From Deltaproteobacteria bacterium UBA4427 (GTDB taxonomy: Bacteria > Myxococcota_A > UBA9160 > UBA4427): DNA of 9,478 bases. This document shows positions 1-6,010 of the stretch, one piece after another (positions within the stretch are counted from its first letter, which is position 1; each line of letters begins with the position of its first letter). Below the pieces are notes generated by a model. It was not told the DNA's origin, ran no database searches, and saw nothing but the letters and a program-made list of their open reading frames with translations. A program made the translations under genes and the position numbers. The DNA is taken from NCBI GenBank assembly GCA_002390675.1, contig DGPZ01000132.1:1-9478 (forward strand). Direction: 5' to 3'.

Positions 1-38
1 CTCCGAATCGTCGAAAAGATCCGCTTCTCTTCTGCCAT
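1..38 (-). CDS. Possible 5' fragment of a divergent gene
   Basis: On the minus strand an ATG at 38-36 opens a frame reading MAEEKRIFSTIR to the window edge. GGAGG lies upstream of it (minus strand, about 14 nt from the ATG), a spacing somewhat longer than ideal. The acidic/basic start looks like a normal cytoplasmic protein N-terminus, and a divergent partner would explain the 107-nt gap before the next gene. Twelve codons are too few to assign a family, so this is only a suggestion. The competing reading is a plus-strand gene end stopping at 127-129. Confidence 0.25.
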   Translation of the reverse strand, partial: MAEEKRIFSTIR

Positions 39-145
39 TTCCGACTTACGTACCTCCGCCGGCCGGACGTGCATGTTAGATTTTCATTCCTGGATCCGAC
101 AGGCGACTTCGCACCAGATCCGGAAGTAAGAGGAAAGAGGACACG
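1..145. other. Upstream region of the double CoA transferase gene
   Basis: No complete gene fits here. The 3' end holds a purine-rich ribosome binding site (AGGAAAGAGG, 131-140) five bases before the ATG at 146, which fixes that start. TTAGAT at 76-81 is a weak -10-like hexamer but no matching -35 is visible, so no promoter is called. On the plus strand, the frame starting at base 1 stays open to a TAA at 127-129, so the tail of an upstream gene cannot be fully excluded. On the minus strand an ATG at 38-36 could begin a divergent gene. Confidence 0.5.
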
Positions 146-2539
146 ATGGCCAAACCCACACCCCGTCCCTTCGATGGACTCCTGATCGTCGATCTCTGCG
201 AGAACATCGCCGGACCCTACGCGACGAAGCTCTTCGTCGACGCCGGGGCCCAGGTGATCAAAGTAGAGCCACGCGGCGGCGATCCCATGCGTCTATGGAC
301 CGCTTCCTTTCAGAACCTTCCCGAGGGCGAGGCGAGTCCCCTCTTTCAATATCTGAACGCCGGCAAACAGAGCATCGTACTCGATCCACGCGACGCGCAG
401 GACCGAGCCGATTATGCGCGACTCGCCGAACGTGCGGACCTTCTTTTCGAAGATTGGGGGCCCGGTCGCCTCGAAGAACTCGGACTCGATCCAGAAGCTT
501 GGCAGGAAGCTAACCCAAGACTCTCAATCGTTCGTCTCTCACCTTGGGGGCAAATTGGCCCTTGGTCAAAGTATCCCGCGAATGAATTCACACTCCAAGC
601 TGCAACGGGATCCGTCGACTACCGCGGATTGCCCGAGCGCTACCCCGTTGCGGCCGGCGGCCGAATCGGCGACTGGATCGGCGGAACTTTCGCAGCAATC
701 TCTGGCCTAGCAGCATGGCGTTCGGCACGGCAGACCGGGGAGGGACAAATCGCGGATGTCTCGGTCTTCGAGGCGATGATTCAATGCTTCTCAATCTTCG
801 GGGATCTCGGAAGCCAATTTGAAGGCGGGGAGCTCGATCGTTCAATCGAAATCCCTTCGATCGAACCCACCAAAGATGGGCACATCGGCTTCTGCACGAT
901 CACCGCCCAGCAGTGGAAAGACTTCTGTTCGATGATCGGGCGTCAAGATATTGGTGACAACGACCGCTATCTCGATGCGCGCAACCGAATGGAAGACTTC
1001 GACTTCATTCAAGGCGCGATCCACGACGCGACTCGCGAGAAGACGAACGCTGAGTGGATCGAGCTCTGCGAGTTATTGCGGATTCCTGTGACGCCCATCG
1101 GGAATGGCCAAACGCTCCCCGAAATGGACCACATGGTCGAGCGAGGCACCTTCGAGCAAGCGCCCGGAGGCTTCTTGCAGCCCCGTACCCCCTGGCATCT
1201 CGAAACGACGAGCCCCGTTCCAACCGGTGCCACACCGACGCTGGACGGCGATCGCGCGGAGATTCGGACGCGTCTCGATCAGCCAATTCCCGCAGCGACT
1301 CCTCGAATCGGCCAAGCCGACCTCCCCTACGCCGGCCTCCGTGTCATCGACCTAACCGCCTTCTGGGCCGGGCCGTACACGACGTCCATGCTCTCCGATC
1401 TCGGCGCCGATGTCGTGAAGGTCGAATCCATTCAGCGACCGGACGGGATGCGCTTCGCTACGACCTACCGCGGCGAGCAACTTTGGGAGTGGTCCCACGT
1501 CTTTCACGGCGTGAATCCAGGCAAGCGCGACCTCACGCTTCGCTTGGACCACGCCGATGGGCTGTCCCTGCTTGAGCGTATGATCAGTGAAGCCGACATC
1601 GTAATCGAGAATTTCTCAGCACGCGTGATGCCCGCGTTCGGCATCGACGCTGCAAAAGTAAAAGCGCTCAACCCAAGGGCGATCTTCGTCCGCATGCCAG
1701 CGTTCGGGCTCGATGGCCCTTGGAAAGATCGTCCAGGATTCGCCATGACCGTCGAACAGGTCAGCGGACTCGCATGGGCGACAGGTTACGAAGATCTTCC
1801 CTTGGTTGTGCGCGGGGTCTGCGATCCGTTAGGGAGCGCGCACGCGCTTTTCGCCCTGAGCCTTGCTCTCGAAGAGCGGGAGCGGACAGGCTTCGGACAA
1901 GTCGTCGAGGTCGCGCTCGTAGAGCCGGCTCTGGCAGTTGCCGCTGAACAAGTCATTGAAACTTCTGCGTACGGAGTGGTCCACGGTCGCGATGGCAATC
2001 GAATGCCCCACGCAGCCCCCCAAGGCATCTTCGAAACCCGCGAAGAGGAGCGTCGCGTCGCAATTTCGGTGACCACCGAAGCCGCCTGGCGAGGACTCTG
2101 CGATGTCCTCGAGGCGAGCGACTGGCGCCTCTCCGACGCGCTATCTACGCACCAAGGCCGCTACGAGCAGCATGATATGTTATGCGCACGGGTCTCCGCA
2201 TGGGCGCGAGGCCGAACTCAGGACGAAATTCTCGAGGCAATGCGAGCGGCGGGCGTCCCGGCGAGCGCGGTTGTGAACAATCACGGCATTTTCCCAAATC
2301 CGCAGCTCGAAACGCGGCACTTCTTTCAAACGATGAATCACGTCTATGCGGGGGACACGCGATACCCGTCTTTCCCGGCGAGCTTCTCAAGCTTCGAACG
2401 GGAGCTCCACCGCTCCCCCCCGCCTACGCTAGGCCAACACAATCGCGAAATTCTTCAGGGCGAACTCGGCATAGGCGACAAAGACTTCGAACGACTTGAA
2501 GAAGAGGGCATCATTGGTACGCGCCCAAGCTTCATGTAG
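146..2539 (+). CDS. Tandem two-domain CaiB/BaiF (family III) CoA transferase
   Basis: The product is 797 residues, about twice the ~400 of a normal family III CoA transferase, because it carries two full domains in tandem: roughly residues 8-375 and 395-770, joined by a Pro/Arg-rich linker. Each half starts with the family signature, GLLIVDLCENIAGPYATKLF (residues 11-30) and GLRVIDLTAFWAGPYTTSML (397-416), followed by a conserved 'GA.V.KVE' strand. Each also has the 'TG.GQ' segment (TGEGQIADVS, 197-206; TGFGQVVEVA, 581-590). The Asp that forms the acyl-anhydride/CoA intermediate in this family appears kept in both halves (GGRIGDW, D176; RGVCDPLGS, D560). Family members move CoA between carboxylic acids, or racemise 2-methylacyl-CoA, in the cytoplasm; the substrate here is unknown. 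DddD (DMSP CoA transferase/lyase) shares this double architecture, as do large actinobacterial CoA transferases, but nothing seen here specifically indicates DMSP. The ATG has a strong purine-rich ribosome binding site five bases upstream. It converges on the DUF72 gene with a 58-nt gap. Confidence 0.96.
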   Translation: MAKPTPRPFDGLLIVDLCENIAGPYATKLFVDAGAQVIKVEPRGGDPMRLWTASFQNLPEGEASPLFQYLNAGKQSIVLDPRDAQDRADYARLAERADLLFEDWGPGRLEELGLDPEAWQEANPRLSIVRLSPWGQIGPWSKYPANEFTLQAATGSVDYRGLPERYPVAAGGRIGDWIGGTFAAISGLAAWRSARQTGEGQIADVSVFEAMIQCFSIFGDLGSQFEGGELDRSIEIPSIEPTKDGHIGFCTITAQQWKDFCSMIGRQDIGDNDRYLDARNRMEDFDFIQGAIHDATREKTNAEWIELCELLRIPVTPIGNGQTLPEMDHMVERGTFEQAPGGFLQPRTPWHLETTSPVPTGATPTLDGDRAEIRTRLDQPIPAATPRIGQADLPYAGLRVIDLTAFWAGPYTTSMLSDLGADVVKVESIQRPDGMRFATTYRGEQLWEWSHVFHGVNPGKRDLTLRLDHADGLSLLERMISEADIVIENFSARVMPAFGIDAAKVKALNPRAIFVRMPAFGLDGPWKDRPGFAMTVEQVSGLAWATGYEDLPLVVRGVCDPLGSAHALFALSLALEERERTGFGQVVEVALVEPALAVAAEQVIETSAYGVVHGRDGNRMPHAAPQGIFETREEERRVAISVTTEAAWRGLCDVLEASDWRLSDALSTHQGRYEQHDMLCARVSAWARGRTQDEILEAMRAAGVPASAVVNNHGIFPNPQLETRHFFQTMNHVYAGDTRYPSFPASFSSFERELHRSPPPTLGQHNREILQGELGIGDKDFERLEEEGIIGTRPSFM

Positions 2540-2597
2540 GCCACAGCATTCGCCTGCGTCGTCCCGTCGCTTTGAAGTCTACCTCCCTGTATAAAAT

Positions 2598-3470
2598 CTA
2601 TAGAAGGGAAAGTTGTCCGCTAGCCGACTCGCCCTCTTCTCCCGGCCAGTCAGGCATCTTCCCGACCGGCTCCATTGCATCGATGCGAGCCAGTAGGTCG
2701 CGGGCGATTTCCGGCGACTCGCGATTGCTAGGGGAGTGAACAAAGACGAGCGGTTCAAGGCCGTCTCGGAGCCAGTGCGAAATAATCTTCGACCATCGCT
2801 CCAGCCATCGGTCATTGATCGTTGGGTCCGGATGAAAAACGATCCGCACGATTGGGTCGTTTGAAAGCGCGACCTCGCTGACAGGTAAGTCCGGCTTCTT
2901 ATTTCGTGCCGCCTGAATATCCGGATGATCCCCAGGCCCATCGCGCAGCGGCCGTGTATCCATAATCACGCGACCCACCCCCGCGTCCTCTAGGAGGTCA
3001 TCGGCTAAGCGTGCCGGCATTCCGTCCCTCGCGAGTTCCGGATCGCGAAGCTCAACCGCGTAGCGAAAGTCGCTCGGCAGAGATCCCAGAAACGAGTCCA
3101 GTCGCGGCAAGTCTCGAGCACCGAAGGCCGGCGGAAGTTGAACCATGATAGGCCCCAGCTTTTCGCGCAGCGGAAGCAACCGATCCAAAAACGCACGTGC
3201 CGCATCTTCCGATTCGTAGAGCAATGCGTCGTGGGTAATCGTGCGCGGCATCTTGAAGCAGAATCGAAAGTCCGGAGGACTCGCACGCTCCCACTTCTCC
3301 ACGGTGCGCGGTGGGGGCTCGGCGTAAAAGGTCGTATTGCCTTCAACCGCATTAAAGACGCGTCCGTATTGGCCGAGGAAATCCGCGGCGCGGCTGTCGG
3401 CGGTATAGAGGCCGCCCTGCCATCCGTCGAAGCCCCAGAAGGGAAGTCCAATATGAATGCGCCCGTACAA
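2598..3470 (-). CDS. DUF72 (YecE-like) family protein
   Basis: The 290-residue product matches the length of DUF72 proteins (YecE is about 270) and carries their motifs in order: IGLPFWGFDGW at 7-17, FNAVEGNTTFYA at 39-50, FRFCFKMPRTITHD at 68-81, GPIMVQLPPAF at 106-116, YAVELRDPE at 137-145, VIMDTRPLR at 168-176 and FVHSPSNRESPEIAR at 243-257. The family adopts a TIM-barrel-like fold and has no firmly established biochemical role. The start codon is TTG (3470-3468): there is no ATG or GTG between the in-frame stop at 3566-3564 and the first conserved motif, a GGAG lies 10 nt upstream, and MYGRIHIG gives the short lead typical of the family. The last five residues, QLSLL, resemble the bacterial sliding-clamp binding motif. 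It is divergent from the beta-barrel gene (236-nt gap) and has no evident link to the CoA genes. Confidence 0.93.
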   Translation of the reverse strand: MYGRIHIGLPFWGFDGWQGGLYTADSRAADFLGQYGRVFNAVEGNTTFYAEPPPRTVEKWERASPPDFRFCFKMPRTITHDALLYESEDAARAFLDRLLPLREKLGPIMVQLPPAFGARDLPRLDSFLGSLPSDFRYAVELRDPELARDGMPARLADDLLEDAGVGRVIMDTRPLRDGPGDHPDIQAARNKKPDLPVSEVALSNDPIVRIVFHPDPTINDRWLERWSKIISHWLRDGLEPLVFVHSPSNRESPEIARDLLARIDAMEPVGKMPDWPGEEGESASGQLSLL

Positions 3471-3706
3471 AGCCGAGTGTCTCCGATCCCGCGTGTCAGT
3501 TCCGCCGAAAGGGTTCCACGCTTTTACTCGAAATGCACCGGAACAAAAACACGCTCTCGTAGATCAGACCATGCACCCGCAAAACTCGGACAGTTCTAGC
3601 GACTCTTCCGGCGACTTTGGTTGCGCTCCCTCCGGTGATTACGGATTCTCCCGTCTCCCCAGACGGCGCCCATTTTTCGTGAACCCATCATCACTAGGAG
3701 ACTGCG
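3471..3706. other. Divergent intergenic region between the DUF72 and beta-barrel genes
   Basis: This 236-nt region must hold the control signals for both flanking genes. I see no convincing paired -35/-10 boxes. It does contain a perfect 6-bp hairpin followed by a T-run (3651-3677) and, at the right end, AGGAG at 3696-3700, six bases before the ATG at 3707. Open frames crossing it on the plus strand run into the DUF72 and beta-barrel genes in the wrong frame and look like shadows. Confidence 0.5.
3651..3677 (+). terminator. Possible hairpin plus T-run in the leader of the beta-barrel gene
   Basis: CCGTCT (3651-3656), loop CCCC, and AGACGG (3661-3666) form a perfect 6-bp stem with a tetraloop. 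After six bases comes TTTTT (3673-3677). This is terminator-like on the plus strand, but the stem is short and the T-run is offset, and no plus-strand gene ends just upstream. If transcription of the beta-barrel gene starts before it, it could act as a leader attenuator or simple 5'-UTR structure. It could also be chance. Confidence 0.3.
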
Positions 3707-4396
3707 ATGTTGCGTGCGCTTCGACTTCGACGGCCGATTTTCATTTCTTCCAACGCCTGTTTCGAGCGAACAGATCTGACGCAGCCGGAATCTCGAGCTT
3801 CGTGGCTCGCCGTGCTTCTTGTGGCATCTCTTCTCGTGCTCTTCACACCCACCCTCGCCTCGGCGCAGGGATGGGGAGAGGACGACTGGGAATCCGCCCC
3901 TGACCAGACCAGGAATACAAATGGCGGTGCAGGCGAGCGTAATCAGTCTCCGACTTCGCCTTGGTCGCTTCGAGCTGGAATGGGATTCACGGCAGACCCC
4001 GACGACTTTCTCCTCAACTTCGAGCTGCCCTACCGGTTCGATCAATACGTCTCGGTCGGCCCCATGATCCAAGTCGGCCTAGGGGACCGTCGCTATCTCG
4101 TCGCACCGACAGCCAACCTCACGATCACGATCCCGGATATGCCTGGCGAAACCCTCGACCGGTTCCATCCCCATTTTTTTGGAGGCATCGGATTCGCAGT
4201 CATCGAGAACGAGGAACGCGGCGGCAGCAACCGAGGTGCCGGCTTCCTCGCTAATGCCGGCGTTGGCGTCGATTACGCACTGGGCGAGCGCCTCTCCGTA
4301 GGCTCCCGCATGATCTTTAACTTCTTGCCGGGCCGAACCCTCGACGAAAACTTTTTCTATTCGTGGGAGATTATTGGGCTGAAGCTGGACTTCTAG
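3707..4396 (+). CDS. Putative outer-membrane beta-barrel protein with signal peptide
   Basis: The 229-residue product has a signal peptide with an unusually long polar lead (about 31 residues), a hydrophobic core at 32-48 (WLAVLLVASLLVLF) and a likely cleavage after ASA (residue 53, ASA|QG). A polar linker rich in Asn/Gly/Ser/Asp follows (54-85). The rest, 86-229, alternates short amphipathic beta strands and turns (for example WSLRAGMGF, YVSVGPMIQVGL, LVAPTANLTITI, HFFGGIGFAVI, FLANAGVGVDY, LSVGSRMIFNF) and ends in WEIIGLKLDF. A terminal Phe with alternating hydrophobics is the classic BAM recognition signal, so an 8-stranded barrel in the outer membrane is likely. I do not recognise a specific family or substrate. 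AGGAG six bases upstream supports the ATG, and no later in-frame ATG would leave the signal peptide intact. It stands alone on its strand. Confidence 0.82.
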   Translation: MLRALRLRRPIFISSNACFERTDLTQPESRASWLAVLLVASLLVLFTPTLASAQGWGEDDWESAPDQTRNTNGGAGERNQSPTSPWSLRAGMGFTADPDDFLLNFELPYRFDQYVSVGPMIQVGLGDRRYLVAPTANLTITIPDMPGETLDRFHPHFFGGIGFAVIENEERGGSNRGAGFLANAGVGVDYALGERLSVGSRMIFNFLPGRTLDENFFYSWEIIGLKLDF

Positions 4397-4541
4397 CCTC
4401 GGCGAAAGTTGGAAGCTGAGTGTGCGGGTCGTGCTCGGTGTCGAGGTCGGTCGTCCCGATCCGCTCCGAGTCGGCTGGCAGCGGACTTCGGGCATGATCC
4501 TTCGAGAGGGGGTGCGGCCGCCTGGCCTCGACCTCGCGGTT

Positions 4542-4591
4542 CGTGACGCCCGGCCTCGCCACTCGGATGAATTTGCTTGCCGGGTGTCACG
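4542..4591. repeat. Long inverted repeat (13-bp stem, 24-nt loop)
   Basis: CGTGACGCCCGGC (4542-4554) pairs with GCCGGGTGTCACG (4579-4591) over 13 positions, with one G-U pair (4548/4585). The loop is 24 nt. Neither side is followed by a T-run, so it is not a canonical intrinsic terminator on either strand, although its place between convergent genes would suit a bidirectional transcription stop. The strength of the stem makes chance unlikely. Confidence 0.75.
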
Positions 4592-4666
4592 GCAGCTTCG
4601 GAGTTTGGGTGCGAGGGGGCTGTGCAGATTTGGTGTGCCCTGTTTGTTCCTGTACGCAGCGACTTC

Positions 4667-4690
4667 GAAGTAGGTCAAAGTAGGTCGAAG
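4667..4690. repeat. Short period-10 tandem repeat
   Basis: AAGTAGGTC occurs at 4668-4676 and again at 4678-4686, with a partial third unit GAAG to 4690, giving about 2.4 copies of a 10-bp unit. It lies just downstream of the minus-strand CoA transferase stop. No function is evident. Confidence 0.6.
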
Positions 4691-4711
4691 CCGCCGCCTA
4701 ACAGAAAATGG

Positions 4712-5917
4712 CTATTTAACGATTCCCTTTGTTCGTAGGGATTCGATGTCGGCTTCGGAACGTCCGAGGTTGTTGAGGATCTCTTCCGTGTGTTCACCGT
4801 GGCCGGGAGCCATTGAACGGGGCGCCCAGGGCGTACCGCTGAAATCGACGGGCGTGGCAGGCAGTCGCGTAGTCGTCTGACCATCGGGCACGTCGACCCA
4901 TCCACCCGCCGCTTCGACCTGAGGATCTTCGATCACCTCGGCAATCGATTGCACCGGCGCCCACCATAGATCTTCTTCTGCATCAAAAATTTTGCCCCAT
5001 TCTTCACGGGTCTTGGTGGCAAAGATTTCATCGAGCTGCGCGATCAAACCTTCCGCGTTCTCAAACCGCGCACGAGGCTCGCTATAGCGGGGATCTTCGA
5101 CCCATTCGGGATGCCCCACTGCGCGCGCCAGCGGCGGCCAATGCCGCTCTCCTTCCAGCCCTACTATCCAGAAATAGTCTCCCTCTGAGTCGCAGTAGTT
5201 ATTGATCGCCGGATTGCCCATGGTCTTTCGATTGCCTATCTGAATCGACATGCCGTATCCGAGTGCGAAAGACAGATCAAAGGAGAGCGTGAAGATGCCC
5301 TCGCGCAGGAGGGAAGTCGTCACGATCTGACCTTCGCCCGTCTTTTCGCGGCTGTAGAGCGCAGCACTAATGCCCGCTGCGGCTGCAAGTCCCGCATTAT
5401 GATCGCCCATGCCGCCGCGCTGATGCGGTGGATGGGAGCCGGGCTGAGTCAGCGAATGAGCAATACCCGAACGCGACCAGAAGGCTGCTATGTCATAGGC
5501 GGCGCGATCAGCTTCCGGGCCCTTGTTCCCGTATCCGGTCAAACTCGTGTAAATCAGACGGGGGAAGCGCGTCATGAGCTCTTCAGGACCAAGACCCAAA
5601 CGAGCAAGACCAGCGGGACGCACATTCGACAGAAACACATCCGCTTCAGAAATCAGGTCGAGTGCAATCTGCAGCCCCTCAGGCGTTCGCAGATCTGCGA
5701 CTATGCTGCGCTTGCTTCGGTTGTCATTATCGAAGACGGGATTGATAGGAAGGTCGCCGCCTAACGTATATTGGAACATGCGTGCGGGATCACCGATTCC
5801 GGGCGGCTCGATCTTAATGACGTCCGCACCCCAGTCGGCCAGAATGGCGCCGGCTGCGGGGGCCGCAACCCAGACACCCATCTCAATAACTTTGATTCCC
5901 TCGAGCGGTCCGCCCAT
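4712..5917 (-). CDS. CaiB/BaiF (family III) CoA transferase, single domain
   Basis: The 401-residue product has the normal family III length. The N-terminal fold signature GIKVIEMGVWVAAPAAGAIL (7-26) is followed by LADWGADVIKIEPP (26-39), then by FLSNVRPAGLARLGLG (95-110) and by LIYTSLTGYG (121-130). The catalytic Asp is D172 within RGGMGDHNAG, close to the Asp169 position of formyl-CoA transferase, and TGEGQIVTTSLL follows at 193-204. The C-terminal part keeps GDYFWIVGLEGERHW and a typical DIESL..KGIV end. Such enzymes transfer CoA between acids or racemise acyl-CoAs; the substrate cannot be read from the sequence. AAGGAG (5928-5923) sits five bases before the ATG. It is the last gene of the minus-strand cluster, 93 nt after the crotonase, so it likely acts on the same acyl-CoA route. 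A small GC hairpin lies directly before its ribosome binding site. Confidence 0.96.
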   Translation of the reverse strand: MGGPLEGIKVIEMGVWVAAPAAGAILADWGADVIKIEPPGIGDPARMFQYTLGGDLPINPVFDNDNRSKRSIVADLRTPEGLQIALDLISEADVFLSNVRPAGLARLGLGPEELMTRFPRLIYTSLTGYGNKGPEADRAAYDIAAFWSRSGIAHSLTQPGSHPPHQRGGMGDHNAGLAAAAGISAALYSREKTGEGQIVTTSLLREGIFTLSFDLSFALGYGMSIQIGNRKTMGNPAINNYCDSEGDYFWIVGLEGERHWPPLARAVGHPEWVEDPRYSEPRARFENAEGLIAQLDEIFATKTREEWGKIFDAEEDLWWAPVQSIAEVIEDPQVEAAGGWVDVPDGQTTTRLPATPVDFSGTPWAPRSMAPGHGEHTEEILNNLGRSEADIESLRTKGIVK

Positions 5918-5929
5918 GCAAACTCCTTA

Positions 5930-5945
5930 GGCGCGGCATCGCGCC
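5930..5945 (-). promoter_or_regulatory. Intercistronic GC hairpin next to a ribosome binding site
   Basis: On the minus strand GGCGCG, loop ATGC, CGCGCC form a perfect 6-bp stem ending one base before the AAGGAG ribosome binding site of the CoA transferase gene. It could protect or separate the message between crotonase and transferase, or tune translation of the transferase. On the plus strand it is followed by T-rich sequence, but no plus-strand gene ends there. Function is inferred from position only. Confidence 0.4.
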
Positions 5946-6010
5946 CTCTTCTTTCATTCTGTTTTCGATCGCGAGCACCGGTTCAGTCCCGAGCGCTTGC
6001 TCCCCTGCGA

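Larger units (their letters stand above)
4397..4711. other. Gene-free, strongly structured intergenic stretch
   Basis: This 315-nt gap lies between two convergent genes (beta-barrel ending at 4396, CoA transferase ending at 4712), where only terminators would be expected. It holds several inverted repeats: cgaggtcg (4442-4449) with cgacctcg (4529-4536), enclosing tccgct (4460-4465) with agcgga (4480-4485), then a 13-bp stem at 4542-4591. A period-10 tandem repeat lies at 4667-4690. Short open frames exist on both strands, but none has a good ribosome binding site, a recognisable motif or protein-like composition. It could be a structured RNA, a dispersed noncoding repeat or a decayed gene; the sequence alone does not decide. 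Confidence 0.5.

Noticed and set aside
1..129. Tail of an upstream plus-strand gene ending at TAA 127-129
   Set aside because: Forty-two open codons without motif or clear codon bias; kept only as an alternative to a divergent start at the left edge.
1054..1575. Plus-strand open frame (173 codons) inside the double CoA transferase
   Set aside because: Low-complexity Arg/Ser/Pro translation in an alternate frame; the main frame carries the second CoA-transferase domain start here.
4422..4673. Plus-strand open frame (83 codons, GTG start) in the 315-nt gap
   Set aside because: It starts at GTG without a convincing ribosome binding site and resembles no protein I know; the region is better explained by inverted repeats.
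4079..4678. Minus-strand open frame (199 codons) covering the structured intergenic region
   Set aside because: Its distal part is antisense to the beta-barrel gene, its composition is Arg/Ser/Thr/Pro-rich, and it has no recognisable domain or good ribosome binding site.
4696..4702. GCCTAAC, resembling the outer core site of an integron attC
   Set aside because: No matching GTTRRRY partner was found at the expected distance and no integrase or cassette array is present.
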